Positions 24,742 to 33,800 of a DNA stretch of 64,000 bases are shown in pieces. The translations under genes were made by a program, and so were the position numbers. The notes under the pieces were generated by a model. The model saw only the letters and a program-made list of their open reading frames with translations, was not told where the DNA came from and made no database searches. Position 1 is the stretch's first letter; every line of letters starts with the position of its first letter. This DNA is from Paramesorhizobium deserti (lineage in GTDB: Bacteria > Pseudomonadota > Alphaproteobacteria > Rhizobiales > Rhizobiaceae). The DNA is taken from positions 415,138 through 479,137 of the forward strand of contig NZ_LNTU01000037.1 of the NCBI RefSeq assembly GCF_001558695.1, in the 5' to 3' direction.

Positions 24742-25842
24742 ATGCTGACGAACCTTACCCGCAGAACACTCATGAAGGGAGCGGCCGTTTCCGGTCTCGC
24801 CGGAGCGCTGGGCGGCCGGGTGGCCTTTGCGGCCGACGAACCGCTGGGGATCACTCTCGTGGTCCCCTCGCCGATCGGCGACGTCGGCTGGGGCCACGCG
24901 CTCGCCGCAGGACTCGAACCGGTCAAGGCCGCCTATGGCGACAAGGTGAAAGTCACCGTCATCGAAAATATCCAGGAAGGTCCGGATGCCGACCGCATCA
25001 TGACCAAGACAGTCGCTGACGGGAACAAGTTCCTGATCGCCGGCTCATTTGGTTATCAGAACGGCGCCTTGCAGATCGCCCGGCGCAATCCCGACGTTAC
25101 CGTCCTGCACGCTTCCGGCTTCCAGGTGGCGCCGAATTTCTCGCCGTTTGCGGCCAAATATTTCCAGGGCACCTACTTGCTCGGCATGGCAGCCGCCGCG
25201 CTCTCCAAGACCGGTAAGCTGGGTTCGGTATCCGCCTTCGCCATCCCGGAACTCATCACATCTGTCAACGCCTTCACCCTCGGCGCCCAGGCGGTGAAGC
25301 CCGATATCGAAGTATCGGTCGTCTGGGTGAACTCCTGGTTCGATCCGGCCAAGGAGCAGGAAGCCGCGAAGGCCCTGATGGCGCAGAAATGCGATGTGAT
25401 CTTCTCCAACGCGCAGGATACGCCATCCGTCATCTCGGCCTGCGAGGACGCCGGCGTTTACGGATTCAATCTCAACTCGTCGATGAAGAAATATGCTGAG
25501 AAGACCTATCTCGGCTGTGTGGCGACGGACTGGTCGCCGTTCTTCAAGGCTTCGGTGGACGCTCATATCGCCGGCACGTTCAAGGGTGCCAACGCCTTTC
25601 TCGGTGTCGCTGACAAGGTCGTCAAGGTCGTGGACTGGAATCCGGATATTCCGGCCGATGTCATGACGAAGATCAAGGAGATCGAAGCAAAGATCGCCGA
25701 CGGCAGCTTCTCGCCCTTCACCGGGCCGATCACCAAGGCCGACGGCAGCGAAGGCGTAGCCGCTGGCGCAACGCTCACCGACAGTGAGATCGTCGCGATG
25801 GACTGGCACGTCAAGGGCGTCACCACCCCTCTGCCGAAATAA
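24742..25842 (+). CDS. BMP family ABC transporter substrate-binding protein (nucleobase/nucleoside)
   Basis: A 366-residue periplasmic lipoprotein-type/BMP-fold binding protein. It has a twin-arginine-like signal (TRRTLMKGAAVSGLAGALGG), followed by LGITLVVPSPIGDVGWGHALAAGLE typical of PnrA/BmpA proteins. Other motifs are KFLIAGSFGYQNGALQIA and QKCDVIFSNAQDTPSVISACE. BMP proteins bind purine nucleosides or bases. AGGGGA lies about 7 nt before the ATG at 24742. The gene leads the transporter half of the operon. Confidence 0.92.
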   Translation: MLTNLTRRTLMKGAAVSGLAGALGGRVAFAADEPLGITLVVPSPIGDVGWGHALAAGLEPVKAAYGDKVKVTVIENIQEGPDADRIMTKTVADGNKFLIAGSFGYQNGALQIARRNPDVTVLHASGFQVAPNFSPFAAKYFQGTYLLGMAAAALSKTGKLGSVSAFAIPELITSVNAFTLGAQAVKPDIEVSVVWVNSWFDPAKEQEAAKALMAQKCDVIFSNAQDTPSVISACEDAGVYGFNLNSSMKKYAEKTYLGCVATDWSPFFKASVDAHIAGTFKGANAFLGVADKVVKVVDWNPDIPADVMTKIKEIEAKIADGSFSPFTGPITKADGSEGVAAGATLTDSEIVAMDWHVKGVTTPLPK

Positions 25843-25845
25843 GTC

Positions 25846-27369
25846 ATGACCGCACCGCTCCTGTCGCTGCGCGGCATCTCCAAGAGCTACGGCCAGATCC
25901 GGGCCAATCAGGCTATCGATCTGGACGTGCCCCCGCGGTCGATCCATGCCATCCTCGGAGAGAACGGGGCGGGCAAATCGACGCTGGTCAAGCTGATCTA
26001 TGGTGTGGAGCAGCCTGACAGCGGGACCATCATGTGGAAGGGAGCGCCTCTAAGCCTTGCCTCGCCGGCGGAGGCGAGGCGCGCCGGGATCGGCATGGTC
26101 TTCCAGCATTTCTCGCTCTTCGAGACCCTGACCGTCGTGGAGAACATTCGACTGGTCGTACCGGGCAGGAAGGCCGATCTCGCGGAACGCATCCGGACGC
26201 TCGGACGCGACTTCGGCCTTGAGGTCGATCCGTTCGCCCATGTGCACGCGCTTTCCGTCGGCGAGCGGCAGCGGGTGGAAATCATCCGCTGTCTGATGAC
26301 CAATCCGAAGCTCCTGATCCTCGACGAACCGACATCCGTTCTGCCACCCCAATCGGTGGAGAAGCTCTTCGACACGCTGCGTCGCCTGCGTGACGGCGGC
26401 GTATCCGTCCTGTTCATCTCACACAAGCTGGAGGAGATCCGGGCGATTTGCGACCACGCGACGATCCTGCGCGGCGGGCGCGTCACGGGCCATTTGGACC
26501 CGCGCGAACACGATGTCCATGATCTCGCCCGCATGATGATCGGCCGCGACATGCCGGAACCCATGCCGGCGCTTGCCCGATCCGGCGGAGATAAGCGGCT
26601 GGAAATCATCGGCCTCGACTATCGGCCGGACGACCCGTTCGCCGTGCCGCTCTCCGGGATCAGCCTCACGGTGCGTTCCGGCGAAATCCTCGGCATAGCC
26701 GGAATATCCGGCAATGGGCAGACTGAGCTCGCCGCGCTCATATCTGGTGAAACAGAGCTGCCGCGCGAACAGCGCGACCGGATCTACATGATGGGCAAGG
26801 ACGTCGGCGCGCTTGATGCGGCCACGCGCCGCCGGCTGGGATTTGCCTTCGTTCCCGAGGACCGGCTCGGACGCGGCGCGGTCCCCGAAATGTCGCTCGT
26901 GCTCAATGGTCTGCTGACCGCGCATCCGCTCAAATTGTTGAAGCATGGTCTCATCGACAGGAAAAACGCGGCGGCGTTCGCCGATGAGTGCATCCGCCGA
27001 TATGATGTCCGCACGCCCGGCCCGGAAACAGAGGCCGGCGCGCTTTCCGGCGGAAATCTGCAGAAGTTCATCGTCGGCCGCGAGATCATGCTGTCTCCAA
27101 AACTGTTGTTCGTGGCGCAGCCGACCTGGGGCGTCGACATCGGCGCGGCATCGGCCATCCGCAGAAGGCTTGTCACCCTGCGCAATGAAGGCATGGCCAT
27201 TCTCGTCATTTCCGAGGAGCTCGAAGAGCTTTTCGAGCTCTGCGATTCCATCCAGGTGCTGCACAATGGCAAGCTGAGCCCGCCGCTCGTCACCCGCGAC
27301 ACGCGCCCGGAGGAGATTGGCCGATATATGATCGGGGCTCGTTCGCCATCCGGGAAGGTCTTGGCATGA
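25846..27369 (+). CDS. ABC transporter ATP-binding protein, tandem-domain (nucleoside type)
   Basis: A 507-residue protein with two ABC domains. Domain 1 has Walker A GENGAGKSTLVKLIYG (residues about 37-52), a variant signature LSVGERQRVEI and Walker B LLILDEPTSVL. Domain 2 (from about 250) has a degenerate Walker A GISGNGQTELAALISG, signature LSGGNLQKFIVG and Walker B LLFVAQPTWGVDIGAA. This layout is typical of BMP-type nucleoside (YufO/NupA-like) importers. It starts 3 nt after the binding-protein gene and overlaps the permease by 4 nt. Confidence 0.93.
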   Translation: MTAPLLSLRGISKSYGQIRANQAIDLDVPPRSIHAILGENGAGKSTLVKLIYGVEQPDSGTIMWKGAPLSLASPAEARRAGIGMVFQHFSLFETLTVVENIRLVVPGRKADLAERIRTLGRDFGLEVDPFAHVHALSVGERQRVEIIRCLMTNPKLLILDEPTSVLPPQSVEKLFDTLRRLRDGGVSVLFISHKLEEIRAICDHATILRGGRVTGHLDPREHDVHDLARMMIGRDMPEPMPALARSGGDKRLEIIGLDYRPDDPFAVPLSGISLTVRSGEILGIAGISGNGQTELAALISGETELPREQRDRIYMMGKDVGALDAATRRRLGFAFVPEDRLGRGAVPEMSLVLNGLLTAHPLKLLKHGLIDRKNAAAFADECIRRYDVRTPGPETEAGALSGGNLQKFIVGREIMLSPKLLFVAQPTWGVDIGAASAIRRRLVTLRNEGMAILVISEELEELFELCDSIQVLHNGKLSPPLVTRDTRPEEIGRYMIGARSPSGKVLA

Positions 27370-28466
27370 GCGCCTTCTCCGGGACCATCCTTCCCGTATT
27401 CGTCCGCCGGGAGCACGCTTCGCTTACCGCAACCCTGCTCGCGCCTCCCCTCGCCCTGGCCACGGCCGCCATTCTCAATCTCGGCCTTTATGTGTTGATG
27501 GGTCGTGATCCTGCTGCCGTCATATACGCAATGCTGCTCGAGCCGTTCCTTTCCTGGGCCTCGTTCTCCGAAGTGCTGCTCAAGGCGGGTCCTCTTCTCC
27601 TCATCGCACAGGGGCTGGCAATCGGCTTCCGCGCCAAGGTGTTCAATATCGGAGCGGAGGGCCAATTCATCCTGGGCGCCATCTTCGCTTCGGCGATTCC
27701 GATCTGGTTCCCGCAGGCGACAGGGCAGTGGATCTGGCCTCTGATGCTGCTTCTCGGCGCGATCGGCGGAGCATTCTGGGCCTCGATCACCGCTTTTTGG
27801 CGCGTCAGGCTCAATGCGAATGAAATCCTTGTCTCCCTGATGCTGAGCCTCGTCGCCGCGCAATTGCTCAACTATCTGCTGCTCGGTCCCTGGAAGGATC
27901 CGGCAGGATTCAATTTCCCGCAATCCGTCATGTTCCAGTACGACGCCATGGTGCCGATCCTGATACCGGGTACCCGTGTCAATGTCTCAGTGCTGCTGGC
28001 ACTCATGCTCTCGCTCGCGGCCTGGGTCTTCATGCAGCGCAGCTTCACCGGCTACAAGCTCCAGGTCGGCGGCCTTGCGCCGCGCGCCGCCGGTTATGCC
28101 GGCTTCAGCGAAGGGCGCGCGATCTGGCTTTCGCTCCTGATCGGCGGCTTCGCGGCCGGACTTGCCGGCGCGGCGGAGGTCGCCGGCCCGCTCGGCCAAT
28201 TGCAGCGCTCGATCTCGACCGGCTATGGCTATGCGGCCATCATCGTCGCCTATCTCGGCGGCCTGCATCCGATCGGCATCGTCTTCTCGGCGCTCTTCAT
28301 GGCCGTGCTCTACATCGGCGGCGACAATGCCATGGTGTCGGCGAACCTGCCGATCGCCGCCGTCCGCGTCTTTCAGGGCAGCCTTCTTCTCGCCTATCTC
28401 GTCGCCGTCGCCTTCGTGCGCTATCGCCTCGAATGGCGCCGTCCCGCCTACCGGAGCCCGTCATGA
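27366..28466 (+). CDS. ABC transporter permease 1 (nucleoside/BMP type)
   Basis: A 366-residue BPD_transp_2-family permease. It has a cytoplasmic N-terminus then multiple membrane helices. The family segment GLAIGFRAKVFNIGAEGQFILGAIFASA (short core FNIGAEGQ) and GYAAIIVAYLGGLHPIGI are diagnostic of the first permease in YufP/NupB-like importers. It would form a heterodimer with the following permease. It is coupled to neighbours on both sides by ATGA overlaps. Confidence 0.92.
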   Translation: MSAFSGTILPVFVRREHASLTATLLAPPLALATAAILNLGLYVLMGRDPAAVIYAMLLEPFLSWASFSEVLLKAGPLLLIAQGLAIGFRAKVFNIGAEGQFILGAIFASAIPIWFPQATGQWIWPLMLLLGAIGGAFWASITAFWRVRLNANEILVSLMLSLVAAQLLNYLLLGPWKDPAGFNFPQSVMFQYDAMVPILIPGTRVNVSVLLALMLSLAAWVFMQRSFTGYKLQVGGLAPRAAGYAGFSEGRAIWLSLLIGGFAAGLAGAAEVAGPLGQLQRSISTGYGYAAIIVAYLGGLHPIGIVFSALFMAVLYIGGDNAMVSANLPIAAVRVFQGSLLLAYLVAVAFVRYRLEWRRPAYRSPS

Positions 28467-29374
28467 ACGCCATCGAATTCATTCTGGCCGGCATGCTCGC
28501 GGCGGCGACACCCTTTCTCCTCGCCGCACTCGGCGAGCTGGTGGTCGAACGGGCCGGCGTGCTCAATCTCGGTGTCGAGGGCCTGATGGCGCTCGGCGCG
28601 GTACTCGCCTTCATCGTCGTCTATCACGGCGGCGGACATGTTATGGGTTTCGTTGCCGCCGGTCTCGGCGGCGCCGCGCTTTCCCTCGTCTTCGCCCTGG
28701 TCGTACTCGGCTTCCGCGCAAATCAGGTGGCGGCGGGCCTTGCAATCGGCATCCTCGGTCAGGGGCTTTCCGCATTGTTCGGCAAGTCCTATGAGAGCCT
28801 GACGGTCAAGGGGCTGCCGAAGCTCGCCCTTCCCTGGCTATCGGACATTCCTGTCGTCGGCGGCCTGTTCGTCCAGGATGTGGTCGTATGGCTTTCCCTA
28901 GCCGCGACGCTCGCCATCTGGGCGACGTTAGCCTATACGAAGACCGGCCTCGTCGTGCGGGCGATCGGCGAAAATCCGAAGGCCGCCCATGCCATCGGCT
29001 ATCCGGTCGTCGCCGTGCGCTTCGCCGCCGTCGCATTCGGCGGAATGATGGCGGGCTTTGCCGGCGCCTATGCAGCGGTGGTCTATACGCCGCTCTGGGC
29101 CGACGGCATGATCGCCGGGCGAGGCTGGATCGCGATTGCCCTCGTCGTTTTCGGCACCTGGCTCACCGGTCGGATCTTTCTCGGCGCATGCCTCTTCGGC
29201 GCCGTGTCCCTGATGGGCCTTGCGGCCCAGGCAACAGGACTGGACGTTCCATCGCAACTGCTTTCGAGTTTGCCTTATCTTGTCACAATCGTCGTGCTCG
29301 GCATCATTTCGGCGGACCGCCGCCTGCTGAAGCTGAATGGTGTCGCCTCGCTCGGCGAACCCTTCGATCGTTAG
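28463..29374 (+). CDS. ABC transporter permease 2 (nucleoside/BMP type)
   Basis: A 303-residue second permease. Key motifs are TPFLLAALGELVVERAGVLN followed by LGVEGLMALGA (core NLGVEGLM), and later GRGWIAIALVVFGTW, matching YufQ/NupC-like proteins. The start at 28463 overlaps the previous TGA; upstream in-frame sequence belongs to the neighbour. This is the last gene of the Rieske/deaminase/importer operon and ends 4 bp from the convergent MFS gene. Confidence 0.92.
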   Translation: MNAIEFILAGMLAAATPFLLAALGELVVERAGVLNLGVEGLMALGAVLAFIVVYHGGGHVMGFVAAGLGGAALSLVFALVVLGFRANQVAAGLAIGILGQGLSALFGKSYESLTVKGLPKLALPWLSDIPVVGGLFVQDVVVWLSLAATLAIWATLAYTKTGLVVRAIGENPKAAHAIGYPVVAVRFAAVAFGGMMAGFAGAYAAVVYTPLWADGMIAGRGWIAIALVVFGTWLTGRIFLGACLFGAVSLMGLAAQATGLDVPSQLLSSLPYLVTIVVLGIISADRRLLKLNGVASLGEPFDR

Positions 29375-29378
29375 GATT

Positions 29379-30611
29379 CTAGGCAGCAACGGCCGCAGGC
29401 TCACTCTTTGGAAAGGGCTTGAAGGTCATGGCAATCAGGAAAGCACCGATGCCAATGCCCCAAGAGCCGATATAGAGCCAGCTGTAGGTGGCGAAGGTGT
29501 CGTAGATGAAGCCTCCGGCCAGTGGCCCCGTCGCCATGCCCAGACTACCTGCCATCGCCGTGCCGCCAATGACGGTGCCCATCATCCGCAACGGGAAATT
29601 CTCGCGCGCGAGGACGGCATAAAGCGGCATGACGCCGGCATAGATGAAGCCAACCATTGCCGCCACGGCATAGAACGCGCCGAGCTGGCTCACGAAAGCA
29701 TAGGCCAGCACGCCGAAGGCCTGCAGGAACAATCCCCAGACCAGTGTGCGCTTGGCGCCGAACCGGTCTCCCATGAGGCCAAAGGCGATGCGGCCGCCCA
29801 TGCCCGCCAGCCCCTCCACGCTGTAGATCGAGACGGCTGCAATCATGGGGATGCCACAGGTGAGCGCATAGCTCACCGTATGGAAGATCGGGCCCGAATG
29901 GGTAGCGCAGCAGAAGAAGTTCGTCAAAAACAGGATGATGAACTGAGGCGATTTCAGCGCCTGCCTCACGGATATGCCGGATTGCTGTTCTCCGCCGGGA
30001 GACGCCATGGCATTCGAGGCTTCAAGAGCCGGCGGGCGGCGCACCAGGAGCGAAACCGGGATCATGATGGCCGCGGCCAGGGCGGCGATGATCAGAAGCG
30101 ACGTTCTCCAATCATAGATCGAGACCAGCCATGCGGCGAGTGGCGACATCGTCATTGGCGCCATTCCCATTCCCGCCGATACGAGCGATACGGCAAGGCT
30201 GCGATGCGTCTCGAACCAGCCGGTGACGCAGGCCATCATCGGCGCGAAGATCGCCGCGGTCGCCGCGCCGACCACGAGGCCGAAAACGAGCTGGAACTCG
30301 ATCAGGGATGTCGCCCGGCTCGCCAAGGCAAGCGCTACCGCCAGGACGATCGACCCGATCAACACAACAGGGCGGGGGCCCCAACGGTCTGACAGCGTAC
30401 CCCAGATCATGCTTGCCAGCGCCAGGGCGAGGAAGCCGATCGTCATGGTGGTGGATACGCCAGTAACGGACCACCCGGTTTCGCGCGAGATCGGCAGGAG
30501 AAAAACCGGCAGCGAGAACATGGCGCCGATCGCGACGCAGCCAAGAAGGCCGCCGGCCGCGACGATCATCCAGCGATAGGGACTTTGTGTCTGGTTCTGT
30601 GCATGCATCAT
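29379..30611 (-). CDS. MFS transporter
   Basis: A 410-residue major-facilitator protein with twelve predicted hydrophobic segments. The loop motif GTLSDRWGPRPVVLIGSIVLA (between helices 2 and 3) and its repeat FGLMGDRFGAKRTLVWG in the second half are the MFS hallmark. GGGAGG lies 7 nt upstream of the ATG at 30611, which fixes the start; the frame continues upstream without membrane character. Related proteins are oxalate/formate-type or monocarboxylate porters, but the substrate is unknown. It is monocistronic. Confidence 0.9.
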   Translation of the reverse strand: MMHAQNQTQSPYRWMIVAAGGLLGCVAIGAMFSLPVFLLPISRETGWSVTGVSTTMTIGFLALALASMIWGTLSDRWGPRPVVLIGSIVLAVALALASRATSLIEFQLVFGLVVGAATAAIFAPMMACVTGWFETHRSLAVSLVSAGMGMAPMTMSPLAAWLVSIYDWRTSLLIIAALAAAIMIPVSLLVRRPPALEASNAMASPGGEQQSGISVRQALKSPQFIILFLTNFFCCATHSGPIFHTVSYALTCGIPMIAAVSIYSVEGLAGMGGRIAFGLMGDRFGAKRTLVWGLFLQAFGVLAYAFVSQLGAFYAVAAMVGFIYAGVMPLYAVLARENFPLRMMGTVIGGTAMAGSLGMATGPLAGGFIYDTFATYSWLYIGSWGIGIGAFLIAMTFKPFPKSEPAAVAA

Positions 30612-30935
30612 GAGAACACCTCCCGGCAAGTTCAATAGCGCCAGCACCCAAAGGTGCGGTTCTCCTGCAAGACGAACGAGCCGCCCGAAAGCCGACACGC
30701 CCGACGGAGAAATTTTCCAGATCAGCCAGGGCCGGGACAGCCGACAGGCCGTCGATCGTAAGGCTACCAAGAAATCGGCGGACAGATGATGAAATCGCGG
30801 AAAGTCACCACAAAGCCCTCACACTCAGGACAGCAACATATGATGCCGACCGCCACCGAGGCTGCGGGCTTCAGATAAGTCAGCCGAGCCGCCTAGAATT
30901 TCAATACCGGCGCTCTGACAATTGCAGCGCGTCTC

Positions 30936-30963
30936 TTGACGTCGCGCGCGACATTGCTAATTA
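30936..30963 (+). promoter_or_regulatory. Candidate sigma-70 promoter of the DUF475 gene
   Basis: TTGACG at 30936-30941 and TAATTA at 30958-30963 are spaced by 16 bp, close to the housekeeping consensus. Transcription would begin near 30970, leaving a leader of about 240 nt before the gene at 31211. Called by eye only. Confidence 0.45.
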
Positions 30964-31008
30964 AAGGATGCACCCGCCTTCCAGACATCGAAACGCGGGA
31001 TGAACATT

Positions 31009-31060
31009 GGTGCCGGGCCCCTCTGGCGAGAGTTTACGGCGCTCTCGTGATGTCGGTACC
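31009..31060 (+). promoter_or_regulatory. Structured 5' leader element upstream of DUF475/TerC-like gene
   Basis: Nested complementary arms lie in the presumed leader. An outer stem pairs GGTGCCG (31009-31015) with CGGTACC (31054-31060, one G-U pair). An inner stem pairs CGAGAG (31027-31032) with CTCTCG (31042-31047) around a 9-nt loop. It does not show the conserved loops of the yybP-ykoY manganese riboswitch that I know, though TerC-like genes are often under that control. It could be a cis-acting RNA or chance folding. Confidence 0.35.
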
Positions 31061-31210
31061 GCCAGCAAATCAAGCCGGCGGATTAGCTAACATGAAAATT
31101 GATCCCATGCCTGATGCATGCGCCCTTTCGGCCGTGCTCATTTTTCTTGCCAACCCCTCTTTCCCAACCAATGCCAGCGTCATTCGCTCGAACTCGAAGG
31201 AGATCGGACG

Positions 31211-32290
31211 ATGATGCTCAACTATTTCAAATGGCCCTTCATTGTCACTGCCGTCGGCCTGGCGCTCGGCGCTTGGCTCGGATGGCAGTCAAGCGGCACG
31301 CTCGGCGGCATGGCGACCGTGTTTTTCATCTGCACCGTGCTTGCGGTGCTCGAAATCTCGCTGTCCTTCGATAATGCCATCGTCAATGCCAACAAGCTCA
31401 AGGACATGACCCCTGTCTGGCAGAAGCGCTTCCTGACATGGGGCATCATCATTGCCGTTTTCGGCATGCGTATCGTCTTTCCCTTGTTAATCGTGGTCAT
31501 CGCCGCCGGGATCGGACCGATCGACGCGGTCATTCTGGCCGCGGTCAAGCCCGAGGAATATGCCCGCATCATGCACGAGGCGCATCTGCCGATCGCCGCT
31601 TTCGGCGGCACCTTCCTGATGATGGTCGGTCTCACCTATTTCTTCGATCATGAAAAGGATGTGCACTGGATCCAGTGGCTCGAAAGCAAGATGGCGCGAT
31701 TTGCGACCATCAAGGGTATCGAGGTCGCTTTCGTCCTCTCACTCATTTTCAGTTTCTCGACGCTGCTCGAACCGGCCGAAGCCCACACCTTCGTTTACGC
31801 GGGCATTTACGGGCTGTTGACCTTCCTCGTGGTTGAGATCATCGGCGGGCTGCTCGACGCCTCGCAGGAAACGATGAGCGCGGCCGCCAAAGGCGGCTTC
31901 GGTGCTTTCCTCTATCTGGAAGTGCTTGATGCCAGCTTCTCCTTCGACGGCGTCATCGGCGCCTTCGCGCTGACGCAGAATCTTTTCATCATTGCAATCG
32001 GTCTCGGCATCGGCGCCATGTATGTGCGCTCGATGACAATCATGCTGGTGGAAAAGGGTACGCTCAACGAGTACCGCTACCTGGAACACGGTGCATTCTA
32101 CGCCATCCTGGTTCTTTCGGTGGTCATGTATTTCCAGACGCTGATCCATATTCCGGAAGTCATCACCGGCCTTGGCGGCGCGGCCTTGATCGGCATTTCG
32201 CTCTGGTCATCGATCCGCCACAACAGGCGGGAACGCGACGCTGAGATAGCCAGCACATCTGACGGTGACCGCCTGCGCGTCGAGGCATAA
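31211..32290 (+). CDS. DUF475 (TerC-like) integral membrane protein
   Basis: A 359-residue, multi-spanning membrane protein. Typical DUF475/TerC features are TVLAVLEISLSFDNAIVNANKL (acidic residue plus SFDNA motif in a membrane helix), LTWGIIIAVFGMRIVFPLLIV, and the second copy FLYLEVLDASFSFDGVIGAFAL. TerC-superfamily proteins are linked to tellurite resistance and to metal (manganese) export coupled to protein secretion. AAGGAG lies 8 nt upstream of ATG 31211. It stands alone, with a long leader before it and a hairpin terminator after it. Confidence 0.9.
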   Translation: MMLNYFKWPFIVTAVGLALGAWLGWQSSGTLGGMATVFFICTVLAVLEISLSFDNAIVNANKLKDMTPVWQKRFLTWGIIIAVFGMRIVFPLLIVVIAAGIGPIDAVILAAVKPEEYARIMHEAHLPIAAFGGTFLMMVGLTYFFDHEKDVHWIQWLESKMARFATIKGIEVAFVLSLIFSFSTLLEPAEAHTFVYAGIYGLLTFLVVEIIGGLLDASQETMSAAAKGGFGAFLYLEVLDASFSFDGVIGAFALTQNLFIIAIGLGIGAMYVRSMTIMLVEKGTLNEYRYLEHGAFYAILVLSVVMYFQTLIHIPEVITGLGGAALIGISLWSSIRHNRRERDAEIASTSDGDRLRVEA

Positions 32291-32318
32291 CCCGAACCAA
32301 ATATATCGCTACCAGGCG

Positions 32319-32353
32319 AAGGGGCTACGCCGAGGCGTCAGCCCTTTCTGTTT
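32319..32353 (+). terminator. Rho-independent terminator after the DUF475 gene
   Basis: Downstream of the stop at 32290, AAGGG(G)CT and AGCCCTT form an outer stem. ACGCC and GGCGT form an inner stem with a GA loop, followed by TTTCTGTTT. The long GC-rich stem with a T-rich tail is a good intrinsic terminator for the plus strand. Confidence 0.72.
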
Positions 32354-32624
32354 GGCGGAATGAGAACGTCATCTGCCAAAGTGAGCATTTCTCGCGCAAT
32401 GTTAAGGAGCATGGCGAGCCTGTTGTTCGTCATACGCAAGGGTGACGATTGATCCGCTGGTTTCAACCGTGCTTTTCGGCTCCACGGTCGCCAGAGCAGC
32501 CGAAATCACTCCCGTCAGTTTATTTACCAATGATTGTTATCTCTGGTGGAGCTTTCCGTCAGATCTGGATTCCAGCGCAACAGGGGAATAACAGTTCCCG
32601 ACGATAAAAGACCAAGCTCGAAAA

Positions 32625-33677
32625 ATGGTATTGCGACAAACGGCCAAGCGGCATCTGAAATATGCGAGCATCCGCGCCGGCCTGGAGGGGGCCGCCCTGC
32701 CGGGATTACAGTCATTGCTTCCCGCATCTGGGGGTCGTGGCGTGATCTTCACCCTCCATCACGTTCGTCCTGAGCCGAAGGAGAGCAATTTCGCGCCCAA
32801 CGCTCATCTCTCGATCACGCCCGAATTCCTCGAGGAGGCCATCCAGGCGTCCCTGGAGTGCGATCTGGTTCCTGCCCATCTCCACGATCTGCCATCGCTG
32901 CTCGCCGACCCCGCCGACAAACGGAAATTCGTGGCTTTCACACTCGACGATGGCTATCGCAACAACGCCGAGTTTGCCGCTCCCGTCTTCGGCAGGTTCG
33001 GCGTTCCCTATACGATTTTCGTCAATCCGGGATTTGTCGAGCGAAAGCGGACGATGTGGTGGGAGACGGCTGCCGCGCTGGCACATAAGGCTTCAGCATT
33101 CCAGTTCGATTTCGGGAGCGGCCCCGTAGCCGTCAAATCGGCCACGACTGGGCAGAAATTCGCCGCTTTCGAGCGACTGGCCTCGTTCGTTCAGTTGATT
33201 GACGAGGACGAGGCCATCGCTCGGATCGACAACGCGGCAAGGAGCCATGACATCGATCCGACGGCTATCGTCGACACGCTGGTTATGAATGAGGCCGAGT
33301 TGCGCGAGCTGGCAACGGACCCCCTCGTCCATTTTGGCGCACATACGGTTACGCATGTAAACCTCCGCCGCGTCACCCCGGAACGCCTGCGCCACGAGAT
33401 CAAGGGTTCGGCCGCTGCTGTCGAACGCTATGTCGGCCGTCGACCGCAGTCCTTTTCATATCCCTATGGCGTGCGGAGCGCCGTAAGCGATCGCGAAGTG
33501 TCGGCAGCGGCAGAGGCCGGGTTCTCCGCAGCTGTCACGACGCAGCCCGGTGTGCTGGGGCCGGCCAGCATCGAACAGCCCACCGCATTGCCCCGTGTAT
33601 CGCTCAACGGACATTATCAGAAGAAGCGATATGTAAGGGCGCTGATCTCCGGCCTGCCTTTTCAATTCCTCCAGTAG
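32625..33677 (+). CDS. Polysaccharide deacetylase (NodB-homology) family protein
   Basis: A 350-residue carbohydrate esterase of family CE4. Motif 1 appears as FTLDDGYRNNAEFA (Asp pair, about residues 105-118; Leu replaces the usual Phe). Motif 2 is GAHTVTHVNL (metal histidines) and motif 3 is FSYPYG. Such enzymes remove N-acetyl groups from chitooligosaccharide, peptidoglycan or exopolysaccharide. No signal peptide is evident, as in several rhizobial cytoplasmic members involved in surface polysaccharide synthesis. It stands alone; the ribosome-binding site is weak. Confidence 0.87.
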   Translation: MVLRQTAKRHLKYASIRAGLEGAALPGLQSLLPASGGRGVIFTLHHVRPEPKESNFAPNAHLSITPEFLEEAIQASLECDLVPAHLHDLPSLLADPADKRKFVAFTLDDGYRNNAEFAAPVFGRFGVPYTIFVNPGFVERKRTMWWETAAALAHKASAFQFDFGSGPVAVKSATTGQKFAAFERLASFVQLIDEDEAIARIDNAARSHDIDPTAIVDTLVMNEAELRELATDPLVHFGAHTVTHVNLRRVTPERLRHEIKGSAAAVERYVGRRPQSFSYPYGVRSAVSDREVSAAAEAGFSAAVTTQPGVLGPASIEQPTALPRVSLNGHYQKKRYVRALISGLPFQFLQ

Positions 33678-33800
33678 GCCCGGCGCCGATCGGTTCGAGC
33701 TTCTCAGCCTGTTCGTAAATCTCCACGTCCCAGCCGATCAGGCGAAAACCTCGAGCGGCTGCAGGCCGGCAATTCCAGTGCCTATGATCACAATACGCAT
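33678..33800 (-). pseudogene. FAD-dependent monooxygenase N-terminal remnant, frameshifted
   Basis: From ATG at 33800 one frame reads MRIVIIGTGIAGLQ, the FAD dinucleotide motif, and stops shortly after. The adjacent frame continues the same family with AARGFRLIGWDVEIYEQAEKL and EPIGAG. Together they match the first 40 or so residues of UbiH/salicylate-hydroxylase-like monooxygenases. A single-base frameshift plus loss of everything after the first beta-alpha-beta unit means this is a decayed end fragment. It is probably left by a rearrangement between the deacetylase and the MFS gene. Confidence 0.7.

Noticed and set aside
31009..31060. yybP-ykoY manganese riboswitch
   Set aside because: The conserved purine-rich loops of that class are not visible, so only a generic structured leader is reported.
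30936..31214. 92-residue frame upstream of the DUF475 gene
   Set aside because: It overlaps the likely promoter and leader, has no ribosome-binding site and no family resemblance.
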